Assembly: GCF_029227915.1 (NCBI RefSeq) | Contig: NC_079878.1 | Location: forward strand, 34,437,501-34,501,500 | Source of the DNA: Hydractinia symbiolongicarpus | Lineage: Eukaryota; Cnidaria; Hydrozoa; Anthoathecata; Hydractiniidae | DNA: 64,000 nt | Reading direction: 5' to 3' | In this document: positions 50,620 through 62,181 of the stretch, one piece after another | How positions within the stretch are numbered: position 1 is the first letter of the stretch | Layout of the letters: every line of letters begins with the position of its first letter | Translations under genes and position numbers: made by a program | The notes under the pieces: generated by a model | Seen by the model: only the letters and a program-made list of their open reading frames with translations | Database searches by the model: none | What the model was told of the DNA's origin: nothing

Positions 50620-53263
50620 TAAGTAACACAGTCAATCGTTTCAATGTTAAAAGCGATGCAACCTAGTAATATCAGATAAATATCGCTAAATACATGTTGG
50701 TACGAATATGTGACCCAACCGTTAAAACTCAAACGGACTGACACCGTTAGAAAGTCAGTAAAATGTAGTATTTGAAACTGTCTCTATTTCTTCAGCGCGC
50801 AAAAACTGCTAGGATTGGTTCCATAGTAAAAAATGACTTATTAATATAAATTTTTAAATGAAGCGCTACCACAGCGCCCAGTGTGATCGCTGAGTTCCGG
50901 CAATCATGTCAAATTAAGAAGAATGTTATTTCTTGGAGTCCAATTTTCTTATTTATCACATTTATCAGGTCACAGTGCAAAGTTAGTTCATTTAAGACCC
51001 ACAGTCGATCGTTTCATTCTTAAAAGCGATGCAACTTAGTAATATCAGATAAATATCGCTAAATACATGTTGGTACGAATATGTGACCCAACCGTTGTAA
51101 CTCGAACGGACTGACACCGTTATAAAGTCAATGAAATGTAGTTTGTGAAACTGTCGCTAATTCTTCAGCGCGCTATAACGGATAGGATTGGTCTCACAGT
51201 GAAGAATTACTTATTTATCTAAAATTTCAAATGAAGCGCTACCACAGCGCCCAGTGTAATCGCTGAGTTCCGGCAATCATGTCAAATTAAGAAGAATGGT
51301 ATTTCCTGGAGTCCAACTTTCTCATTTATCACATTTATCAGGTCACAGTCCAAAGTTAGTTCAATTAAGTCCCACAGTCAATCGTTTCACTGTTAAAAGC
51401 GATGCAACCTAGTAATATCAGATAAATATCGCTAAATACATGTTGGTACGAATATGTGACCCAGCCGTTGTAAATCAAACGGACTGACACCGTTAGAAAG
51501 TCAATGAAATGTAGTTTTTGAAACTGTCGCTATTTCTCCAGCGCGCGAAAACGGCTAGGAATGGTCCCACAGTAAAGAATGGTTTATTTATATGAACTTT
51601 TAAATAAAGCGCTACCACAGCGCCCAGTGTAATCGCTGAGTTACGCCAATCACGTCAAATTACGAAGAATGTTATTTCTTGGCGTCCAATTTTCTCATTT
51701 ATCACATTTATCAGGTCACAGTCCAAAGTTAGTTCAATTAAGTCCCACAGTCAATCGCTTCACTGTTAAAAGCCATACACCATAGGATTATCAGAAAAAT
51801 ATCGCTAAATGCATGTAGGCACGAATATGTGACCCAACAATTGTAACTCAAAGGGACTGACACCTTTAGAAAGTCAGTGAAATGTAGTACTTGAAACTGT
51901 CTCGAATTCTTTAGCGCGCAATAACTGCTAGTATTGGTTCCACAGTAAAAAATGACTTATTAATCTAAAATTTTAAATGAAGCGCTACCACAGCGCCCAG
52001 TGTAATCGCTGAGTTCCGGCAATCATGTCAAATTGAGAAGAATGTTTTTTCTTGGAGTCCAATTTTCTCAATTATCACATTTATCAGGTCACAGTCCAAA
52101 GTTAGTTCAATTAAGTCCCACAGGCAATCGTTTCACTGTTGAAAGCGATGCAACCTAGTAATCTCAGAAAAATATCGCTAAATACATGTTGGTACGTATA
52201 TGTGACCCAGCCGTTGTAAATCAAACGAACTGACACCGTTAGAAAGTCAATGAAATGTAGTTTTTGAAACTGTCGCTATTTCTTCAGCGCGCGATAACGG
52301 CTAGGAATGGTCCCACAGTAAAGAATGATTTATTTATATAAACTTTTAAATAAAGCGCTACCACAGCGCCCAGTGTAATCGCTGAGTTACGCCAATCACG
52401 TCAAATTACGAAGAATGTTATTTCTTGGAGTCCAATTGTCTTATTTATCACATTTATCAGGTCACAGTCCAAAGTTAGTTCAATTAAGTCCCACAGTCAA
52501 TCGCTTCACTGTTAAAAGCCATACACCATAGGAATATCACAAAAATATCGCTAAATGCATGTAGGCACGAATATGTGACCCAACAATTGTAACTCAAAGG
52601 GACTGACACCTTTAGAAAGTCAGTGAAATGTAGTACTTGAAACTGTCTCTATTTCTTTAGCGCGCAATAACTGCTAGTATTGGTTCCACAGTAAAAAATG
52701 ACTTATTAATCTAAAATTTTAAATGAAGCGCTACCACAGCGCCCAGTGTAATCGCTGAGTTCCGGCAATCATGTCAAATTGAGAAGAATGTTTTTTCTTG
52801 GAGTCCAATTTTCTCAATTATCACATTTATCAGGTCACAGTCCAAAGTTAGTTCAATTAAGTCCCACAGGCAATCGTTTCACTGTTGAAAGCGATGCAAC
52901 CTAGTAATCTCAGAAAAATATCGCTAAGTACATGTTGGTACGTATATGTGACCCAGCCGTTGTAAATCAAACGGACTGACACCGTTAGAAAGTCAATGAA
53001 ATGTAGTTTTTGAAACTGTCGCTATTTCTTCAGCGCGCGATAACGGCTAGGAATGGTCCCACAGTAAAGAATGATTTATTTATATAAACTTTTAAATAAA
53101 GCGCTACCACAGCGCCCAGTGTAATCGCTGAGTTACGCCAATCACGTCAAATTACGAAGAATGTTATTTCTTGGAGTCCAATTGTCTTATTTATCACATT
53201 TATCAGGTCACAGTCCAAAGTTAGTTTAATTAAGTCCCACAGTCATTCGTTTCATTGTTAAAA
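50620..53263 (+). repeat. End of block V: Y-W-X then two R-Z dimers (746 bp)
   Basis: Landmarks Y 50653, W-like 51026, X 51399, R 51772, Z 52145, R 52518, Z 52891. Z has CACTGTTGAAAGCGATGC and TTGGTACGTATATGTGAC. The R-Z dimer repeats 746 bp later with only a few differences that I can see: GGATTATCAG/GGAATATCAC, CTCGAATTC/CTCTATTTC, CGAACTGAC/CGGACTGAC and GCTAAATAC/GCTAAGTAC. Confidence 0.87.
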
Positions 53264-53543
53264 GCGATGCAACCAAGTAATATCAGAAAAATTTCGCTAA
53301 ATACATGTTGGTACGAATATGTGAGCCAAACGTTGTAACTGAAACGGACTTACACCGTTAGAAAGTCAATGAAATGTAATTTTTGAAATTGTCGCTATTT
53401 CTTCAGCGCACGATAACTTCTAGGATTGGTCCCACAGTAAAAAATGACTTTCTAATCTAAAGTTTCCCATTTATCACATTTATCAGGTCACAGTCCAAAG
53501 TTAGTTCAATTAAGTCCCCCAGGCAATCGTTTCACTGTTGAAA
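53264..53543 (+). repeat. Truncated 280-bp monomer with 93-bp internal deletion
   Basis: A Q-type unit runs normally to CTTTCTAATCTAA at about 53460 and then jumps to GTTTCCCATTTATCAC. The whole segment holding the GCGCTACCACAGCGC hairpin, AGTTCCGGCAATC and AAGAATGTTATTTCTTGG is missing. Next landmark 53544 is 280 bp away, 93 bp short of normal. This is the only unit in the window that lacks the hairpin segment. Both sides are T/A-rich (CTAAATTTTT and CCAATTTTC), which may have guided the joining. Confidence 0.93.
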
Positions 53544-54288
53544 GCGATGCAACCTAGTAATCTCAGAAAAATATCGCTAAATACATGTCGGTACGAATAT
53601 GTGACCCAACCGTTGTAACTCGAACGGACTGACACCGTTATAAAGTCAATGAAATGTAGTTTGTGAAACTGTCGCTAATTCTTCAGCGAGCTATAACGGA
53701 TAGGATTGGTCTCACAGTAAAGAATTACTTATTTATCTAAAATTTTAAATGAAGCGCTACCACAGCGCCCAGTGTAATCGCTGAGTTCCCGCAATCATGT
53801 CAAATTAAGAAGAATGTTTTTTCTTGGAGTCCAATTTTCTCATTTATCATATTTATCAGGTCACAGTCCAAAGATAGTTCAATTAAGTCCCACAGTCAAT
53901 CGTTTCACTGTTAAAAGCGATGCAACCTAGTAATATCAGATAAATATCGCTAAATACATGTTGGTACGAATATTTGTCCCAACCGTTGTAACTCAGACAG
54001 ACTGACACCGTTAGAAAGACAATGAAATGTAATTTTTGAAACTGTCGCTTTTTCTTCAGCGCGCTAAAACGGATAGGATTGGTCCCACAGTAAAGAATTA
54101 CTTATTTATCTAAAATTTTAAATGAAGCGCTACCACAGCGCCCAGTGTAATCGCTGAGTTCCGGCAATCACGTCAAATTAAGAAGAATGTTATTTCTTGG
54201 AGTCCAATTGTCTCATTTATCACATTTATCATGTCACAGTCCAAAGTTAGTTCATTGAAGTCCCACAGTCAATCGTTTCATTCTTAAA

Positions 54289-54324
54289 AGCGATGCAACC
54301 TTGTAATATCACATAAATATCGCT
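54289..54324 (+). other. AGCGAT / ATCGCT inverted repeat across the landmark (example copy)
   Basis: AGCGAT at 54289-54294 is the exact reverse complement of ATCGCT at 54319-54324, separated by 24 bp of mostly A/T sequence. It is kept in most units but lost in D (AGTGAT), N and R (AGCCAT), and the block VI AGAGAT and AGATAT types. I saw no compensating change on the other arm. Confidence 0.7.
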
Positions 54325-54499
54325 AAATACATGTTGGTACGAATATGTGACCCAACCGTTGTAACTCAGACAGACTGACACCGTTAGAAAGACAATGAAA
54401 TGTAGTTTTTGAAACTGTCGCTATTTCTTCAGCGCGCGATAACGGCTAGGATTGGTTCCACAGTAAAAAATGACTTATGAATCTAAATTTTTAAATGAA

Positions 54500-54529
54500 G
54501 CGCTACCACAGCGCCCAGTGTAATCGCTG
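54500..54529 (+). other. Conserved hairpin with two competing pairings (example copy)
   Basis: GCGCT (54500-54504) and AGCGC (54510-54514) form a 5-bp stem with loop ACCAC. Overlapping it, CAGCG (54509-54513) can pair instead with CGCTG (54525-54529) across an 11-nt loop. The central arm is thus shared by two mutually exclusive pairings. This layout is found in most units of the array. Some variants weaken one stem: GCACT or GCGTT for the left arm, and CGTTG for the right arm. Whether it folds in DNA or in a satellite transcript is unknown. Confidence 0.75.
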
Positions 54530-57500
54530 AGTTCCGACAATCACGTCAAATTAAGAGGAATGTTATTTCATGAAGCCCAATTGTCTCATTTATCACATTT
54601 ATCAGCTCTCAGTCCAAAGTTAGTTCAATTAAGTCCCACAGTCAATTGTTTCACTGTTAAAAGCGATGCAACCTAGTAATATCAGAAAAATATCGCTAAA
54701 TACAGGTTGGTACGAATATGTGACCCAGCCGTTGCAACTCAAACGGACTGACACTGTTAGAAAGTCAATGAAATTTAGTTTTTGAAACTGTCGGTATTTC
54801 TTCAGCGCGCGATAACGGATAGGATTGGTCCCACAGTAAATAATGATTTACTTAAATAAATTTTTAAATGAAGCGCTACAACAGCGCCCAGTGTAATCGC
54901 TGAGTTCCGGCAATCACGTCAAATTAAGGAGAATGTTATTTCTCGGATTCCAATTGTCTCATCTATCACATTTATCAGGTCACAATCCAAAGTTAGTTCA
55001 ATTAAGTCCCACAGTCAATCGTTTCATTCTTAAAAGCGATGCAACCTTGTAATATCATATAAATATCGCTAAATACATGTTGGTACGAATATGTGACACA
55101 ACCGTTGTAACTGAAACGGACTTACACCGTTAGAGAGTCAATGAAATGTAATTTTTGAAATTGTCGCTATTTCTTCAGCGCACGATAACTTCTAGGATTG
55201 GTCCCACAGTAAAAAATGACTTTCTAATCTAAATTTTTAAATGAAGCGCTACCACAGCGCCCAGTGTAATCGCTGAGTTCCGACAATTATGTCAAATTAA
55301 GAAGAATGTTATTTCTTGGCGTCCAATTTTTTCATTTATCACATTTATCAGGTCACAGTCCAAAGTTAGTTCAATTAAGTCCCACAGTCAATCGCTTCAC
55401 TGTTAAAAGCCATACACCATAGGAATATCACAAAAATATCGCTAAATGCATGTAGGCACGAATATGTGACCCAACAATTGTAACTCAAACGGACTGACAC
55501 CTTTAGAAAGTCAGTGAAATGTAGTACTTGAAACTGTCTCTATTTCTTTAGCGCGCAGTAACTGCTAGTATTGGTTCCACAGTAAAAAATGACTTATTAA
55601 TCTAAATTTTTAAATGAAACGCTACCACAGCGCCCAGTGTAATCGCAGAGTTCCGGCAATTATGTCAAATTAAGAAGAATGTTATTTCTTGGCGTCCAAT
55701 TTTCTCATTTATCACATTTATCAGGTCACAGTCCAAAGTTAGTTCAACTAAGTCCCACAGTCAATCGCTTCACTGTTAAAAGCCATACACCATAGGAATA
55801 TCAGAAAAATATCGCTAAATGCATGTAGGCACGAATATGTGACCCAACAATTGTAACTCAAACGGACTGACACCGTTAGAAAGTCAATGAAATGTAGTTT
55901 TTGAAACTGTCGCTATTTCTTCACCTCGTGATAACGGCTAGGATTGGTTCCACAGTAAAAAATGGATTATGAATCTAAATTTTTAAATAAAGCGCTACCA
56001 CAGCGCCCAGTGTAATCGTTGAGTTCCGACAATCACGTCAAATTAAGAAGAATGTTATTTCTTGAAGCCCAATTGTCTCATTTATCACATTTATCAGCTC
56101 TCAGTCCAAAGTTAGTTCAATTAAGTCCCACAGTCAATCGTTTCACTGTTAAAAGCGATGCAACCTAGTAATATCAGAAAAATATCGCTAAATACAGGTT
56201 GGTACGAATATGTGACCCAGCCGTTGCAACTCAAACGGACTGACAATATTAGAAAGTCAATGAAATTTAGTTTTTGAAACTGTCGGTATTTCTTCAGCGC
56301 GCGATAACGGATAGGATTGGTCCCACAGTAAAGAATGATTTACTTAAATAAATATTTAAATGAAGCGCTACAACAGCGCCCAGTGTAATCGCTGAGTTCC
56401 GGCAATCACGTCAAATTAAGGAGAATGTTATTTCTTGGATTCCAATTGTCTCATTTATCACATTTATCAGGTCACAGTCCAAAGTTAGTTCATTTAAGTC
56501 CCACAGTCAATCGTTTCATTCTTAAAAGCGATGCAACCTTGTAATATCACATAAACATCGCTAAATATATGTTGGTACGAATATGTGACACAACCGTTGT
56601 AACTCAAACGGACTGACACCGTTAGAAAGACAATGAAATGTAGTTTTTGAAACTGTCGCTATTTCTTCAGCGCGCGATAACGGCTAGGATTGGTTCCACA
56701 GTAAAAAATGACTTATGAATCTAAATTTTTAAATGAAGCGCTACCACAGCGCCCAGTGTAATCGCTGAGTTCCGGCAATCACGTCAAATTAAGAAGAAAG
56801 TCATTTCTTGAAGCCCAATTTTCTCATTTATCACATTTATCAGGTCACAGTCCAAAGTTAGTTCAATTAAGTCCCACAGTCAATCGTTTCACTGTTAAAA
56901 GAGATGCAACCTAGTAATATCAGATAAATATCGCTAAATACATGTTGCTACGAATATGTGACCCAACCGTTGTAACTCAAACGGACTGACACCGTTAGAA
57001 AGACAATGAAATGTAGTTTTTGAAACTGTCGGTATATCTTCAGCGCGCGATAACGGATAGGATTGGTCCCACAGTAAAGAATGATTTATTTAAATAAATT
57101 TTTAAATGAAGCGCTACAACAGCGCCCAGTGTAATCGCTGAGTTCCGGCAATCACGTCAAATTAAGGAGAATGTTATTTCTCGGATTCCAATTGTCTCAT
57201 CTATCACATTTATCAGGTCACAGTCCAAAGTTAGTTCAATTAAGTCCCACAGTCAATCGTTTCATTCTTAAAAGCGATGCAACCTTGTAATATCATATAA
57301 ATATCGCTAAATACATGTTGGTACGAATATGTGACACAACCGTTGTAACTGAAACGGACTTACACCGTTAGAGAGTCAATGAAATGTAATTTTTGAAATT
57401 GTCGCTATTTCTTCAGCGCACGATAACTTCTAGGATTGGTTCCACAGTAAAAAATGACTTTCTAATCTAAATTTTTAAATGAAGCGCTACCACAGCGCCC

Positions 57501-59138
57501 AGTGTAATCGCTGAGTTCCGACAATTATGTCAAATTAAGAAGAATGTTATTTCTTGGCGTCCAATTTTCTCATTTATCACATTTATCAGGTCACATTCCA
57601 AAGTCAGTTCAATTAAGTCCCACAGTCAATCGCTTCACTGTTAAAAGCCATACACCATAGGAATATCACAAAAATATCGCTAAATGCATGTAGGCACGAA
57701 TATGTGACCCAACAATTGTAACTCAAAGGGACTGACACCTTTAGAAAGTCAGTGAAATGTAGTACTTGAAACTGTCTCTATTTCTTTAGCGCGCAATAAC
57801 TGCTAGTATTGGTTCCACAGTAAAAAATGACTTATTAATCTAAATTTTTAAATGAAACGCTACCACAGCGCCCAGTGTAATCGCTGAGTTCCGGCAATTA
57901 TGTCAAATTAAGAAGAATGTTATTTCTTGGCGTCCAATTTTCTCATTTATCACATTTATCAGGTCACAGTCCAAAGTTAGTTCAATTAAGTCCCACAGTC
58001 AATCGCTTCACTGTTAAAAGCCATACACCATAGAAATATCAGAAAAATATCGCTAAATGCATGTAGGCACGAATATGTGACCCAACAATTGTAACTCAAA
58101 GGGACTGACACCTTTAGAAAGTCAGTGAAATGTAGTACTTGAAACTGTCTCTATTTCTTTAGCGCGCAATAACTGCTAGTATTGGTTCCACAGTAAAAAA
58201 TGACTTTTTAATCTAAAATTTTAAATGAAGCGCTACCACAGCGCCCAGTGTAATCGCTGAGTTCCGGCAATCATGTCAAATTGAGAAGAATGTTTTTTCT
58301 TGGAGTCCAATTTTCTCATTTATCATATTTATCAGGTCACAGTCCAAAGATAGTTCAATTACGTCCCACAGTCAATCGTTTCACTGTTAAAAGCGATGCA
58401 ACCTAGTAATATCAGATAAATATCGCTAAATACATGTTGGTACAAATATTTGTCCCAACCGTTGTACCTTAAACGGACTGACACCGTTAGAAAGTCAATG
58501 AAATGTTGTTTTTGAAACTGTCGCTATTTCTTCAGCGCGCTAAAACGGATAGGATTGGTCCCACAGTAAAGAATTACTTATTTATCTAAAATTTTAAATG
58601 AAGCGCTACCACAGCGCCCAGTGTAATCGCTGAGTTCCGGCAATCACGTCAAATTAAGAAGAATGTTATTTCTTGGAGTCCAATTGTCTCATTTATCACA
58701 TTTATCATGTCACAGTCCAAAGTTAGTTCAATGAAGTCCCACAGTCAATCGTTTCATTCTTAAAAGCGATGCAACCTTGTAATATCAAATAAATATCGCT
58801 AAATACATGTTGGTACGAATATGTGACCCAACCGTTGTAACTCAGACAGACTGACACCGTTAGAAAGACAATGAAATGTAGTTTTTGAAACTGTCGCTAT
58901 TTCTTCAGCGCGCGATAACGGCTAGGATTGGTTCCACAGTAAAAAATGAATTATGAATCTAAATTTTTAAATAAAGCGCTACCACAGCGCCCAGTGTAAT
59001 CGTTGAGTTCCGACAATCACGTCAAATTAAGAAGAATGTTATTTCTTGAAGCCCAATTGTCTCATTTATCACATTTATCAGCTCTCAGTCCAAAGTTAGT
59101 TCAATTAAGTCCCACAGTCAATCGTTTCACTGTTAAAA

Positions 59139-59511
59139 GCGATGCAACCTAGTAATATCACATAAATATCGCTAAATACATGTTGGTACGAATATGTGAC
59201 CCAACCGTTGTAACTCAGACAGACTGACACCGTTAGAAAGACAATGAAATGTAGTTTTTGAAACTGTCGCTATTTCTTCAGCGCGCGATAACGGATAGGA
59301 TTGGTTCCACAGTAAAAAATGAATTATGAATCTAAATTTTTAAGTAAAGCGCTACCACAGCGCCCAGTGTAATCGTTGAGTTCCGACAATCACGTCAAAT
59401 TAAGAAGAATGTTATTTCTTGAAGCCCAATTGTCTCATTTATCACATTTATCAGCTCTCAGTCCAAAGTTAGTTCAATTAAGTCCCACAGTCAATCGTTT
59501 CACTGTTAAAA
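59139..59511 (+). repeat. Representative 373-bp monomer
   Basis: This is a typical unit, cut for convenience at the landmark. In order it holds: the GCGATGC landmark and the AT-rich stretch up to TATCGCT; an imperfect palindrome around CATGTTGGTACG; a CGTTGTAACTC / GACACCGTTAG segment; an AGCGCGCGATAACGG CpG cluster; an A/T-rich run around AATCTAAATTTTTAA; the GCGCTACCACAGCGC hairpin; AGTTCCG...CACGTCAAATTAAG; paired TTATCA motifs (CATTTATCACATTTATCA); and GTCCAAAGTTAGTTCAATT leading back to CACAGTCAATCG. By hand it has 75 C and 64 G in 373 bp. The length is close to two nucleosome repeats (2 x 186), which is common among satellites; that link is inference. The unit has no long open frame. 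Confidence 0.95.
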
Positions 59512-62161
59512 GCGATGCAACCTAGTAATATCAGAAAAATATCGCTAAATATATGTTGGTACGAATATGTGACACAACCGTTGTAACTCAAACAGGCTGA
59601 CACCGTTAGAAAGACAATGAAATGTAGTTTTTGAAACTGTCGCTATTTCTTCAGCGCGCGATAACGGCTAGGATTGGTTCCACAGTAAAAAATGACTTAT
59701 GAATCAAAATTTTTAAATGAAGCGCTACCACAGCGCCCAGTGTAATCGCTGAGTTCCGGCAATCACGTCAAATTAAGAAGAATGTCATTTCTTGAAGCCC
59801 AATTTTCTCATTTATCACATTTATCAGGTCACAGTCCAAAGTTAGTTCAATTAAGTCCCACAGTCAATCGTTTCACTGTTAAAAGAGATGCAACCTAGTA
59901 ATATCAGATAAATATCGCTAAATACATGTTGCTACGAATATGTGACCCAACCGTTGTAACTCAAACGGACTGACACCGTTAGAAAGACAATGAAATGTAG
60001 TTTTTGAAACTGTCGGTATATCTTCAGCGCGCGATAACGGATAGGATTGGTCCCACAGTAAAGAATGATTTATTTAAATAAATTTTTAAATGAAGCGCTA
60101 CAACAGCGCCCAGTGTAATCGCTGAGTTCCGGCAATCACGTCAAATTAAGAAGAATGTTATTTCTTGGAGTCCAATTGTCTCATTTATCACATTTATCAG
60201 GTCACAGTCCAAAGTTAGTTCAATTAAGTCCCACAGTCAATCGTTTCACTGTTAAAAGCGATGCAACCTAGTAATATCATAAAAATATCGCTAAATACAT
60301 GTTGGTACGAATATGTGACCCAACCCTTGCAACTCAAACGGACTGACACTGTTACAAAGTCAATGAAATGTAGTTTTTGAAACTGTCGGTATTTCTTCAG
60401 CGCGCGATAACAGATAGGATTGGTCCCACAGTAAAGAATGATTTATTTGAATAAATTTTTAAATGAAGCGCTACAACAGCGCCCAGTGTAATCGCTGAGT
60501 TCCGGCAATCACGTCAAATTAAGAAGAATGTTATTTCTTGGATTCCAATTGTCTCATTTATCACATTTAACAGGTCACAGTCCAAAGTTAGTTCAATTAA
60601 GTCCCACAGTCAATCGTTTCATTCTTAAAAGCGATGCAACCTTGTAATATCACATAAATATCGCTAAATACATGTTGGTACGAATATGTGACCCAACCGT
60701 TGTAACTCAAACGGACTGACACCGTTAGAAAGACAATGAAATGTAGTTTTTGAAACTGTCGCTATCTCTTCAGCCCGCGATAACGGCTAGGATTGGTTCC
60801 ACAGTAAAAAATGACTTATGAATCTAAATTTTTAAATGAAGCGCTACCACAGCGCCCAGTGTAATCGCTGAGTTCCGGCAATCACGTCAAATTAAGAAGA
60901 ATGTTATTTCTTGAAGCCCAATTGTCTCATTTATCACATTTATCAGGTCACAGTCCAAAGTTAGTTCAATTACGTCCCACAGTCAATCGTTTCACTGTTA
61001 AAAGCGATGCAACCTAGTAATATCATAAAAACATCGCTAAATACATGTTGGTACGAATATGTGACCCAACCGTTGCAACTCAAACGGACTGACACTGTTA
61101 GAAAGTCAATGAAATGTAGTTTTTGAAACTGTCGGTATTTCTTCAGCGCGCGATAACGGATAGGATTGGTCCCACAGTAAAGAATGATTTATTTAAATAA
61201 ATTTTTAAATGAAGCGCTACAACAGCGCCCAGTGTAATCGCTGAGTTCCGGCAATCACGTCGAATTAAGAAGAATGTTATTTCTTGGATTCCAATTGTCT
61301 CATTTATCACATTTATCAGGTCACAGTCCAAAGTTAGTTCAATTAAGTCCCACAGTCAATCGTTTCATTCTTAAAAGCGATGCAACCTTGTAATATCACA
61401 TAAATATTGCTAAATACATGTTGGTACGAATATGTAACCCAACCGTTGTAACTCAAACGGACTGACACCGTTAGAAAGACAATGAAATTTAGTTTTTGAA
61501 ACTGTCGCTATCTCTTCAGCCCGCGATAACGGCTAGGATTAGTTCCACAGTAAAAAATGACTTATGAATCTAAATTTTTAAATGAAGCGCTACCACAGCG
61601 CCCAGTGTAATCGCTGAGTTCCGGCAATCACGTCAAATTAAGAAAAATGTTATTTCTTGAAGCCCAATTGTCTCATTTATCACATTTATCATGTCACAGT
61701 CCAAAGTTAGTTCAATTAAGTCCCACAGTCAATCGTTTCACTGTTAAAAGATATGCAACCTAGTAATATCAGATAAATATCGCTAAATACATGTTGCTAC
61801 GAATATGTGACCCAACCGTTGTAACTCAAACGGACTGACACCGTTAGAAAGACAATGAAATGTAGTTTTTGAAACTGTCGCTATTTCTCCAGCGCGCAAT
61901 AACGGCTAGGATTGGTCCCGCAGTAAAAAATGACTTATGAATCTAAATTTTTAAATGAAGCGCTACCACAGTGCCCAGTGTAACCGCTGAGTTCCGGCAA
62001 ACATGTCAAATTAAGAAGAATGTTATTTCTTGGAGTCCAAATCTCTCATTTATCACATTTATCAGGTCACAGTCCAAAGTTAGTTCAATTAAGTCCCACC
62101 GTCAATCGTTTCACTGTTAAAAGAGATGCAACCTAGTAATATCAGATAAATATCACTAAAT

Positions 62162-62181
62162 ACATGTTAGAACGAACATGT
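62162..62181. other. Near-palindrome with perfect 7-bp arms in block VI monomer
   Basis: ACATGTTAGAACGAACATGT again has perfect 7-bp arms, now around AGAACG. It is repeated at 63654-63673 in the unit 1492 bp downstream. Confidence 0.9.
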
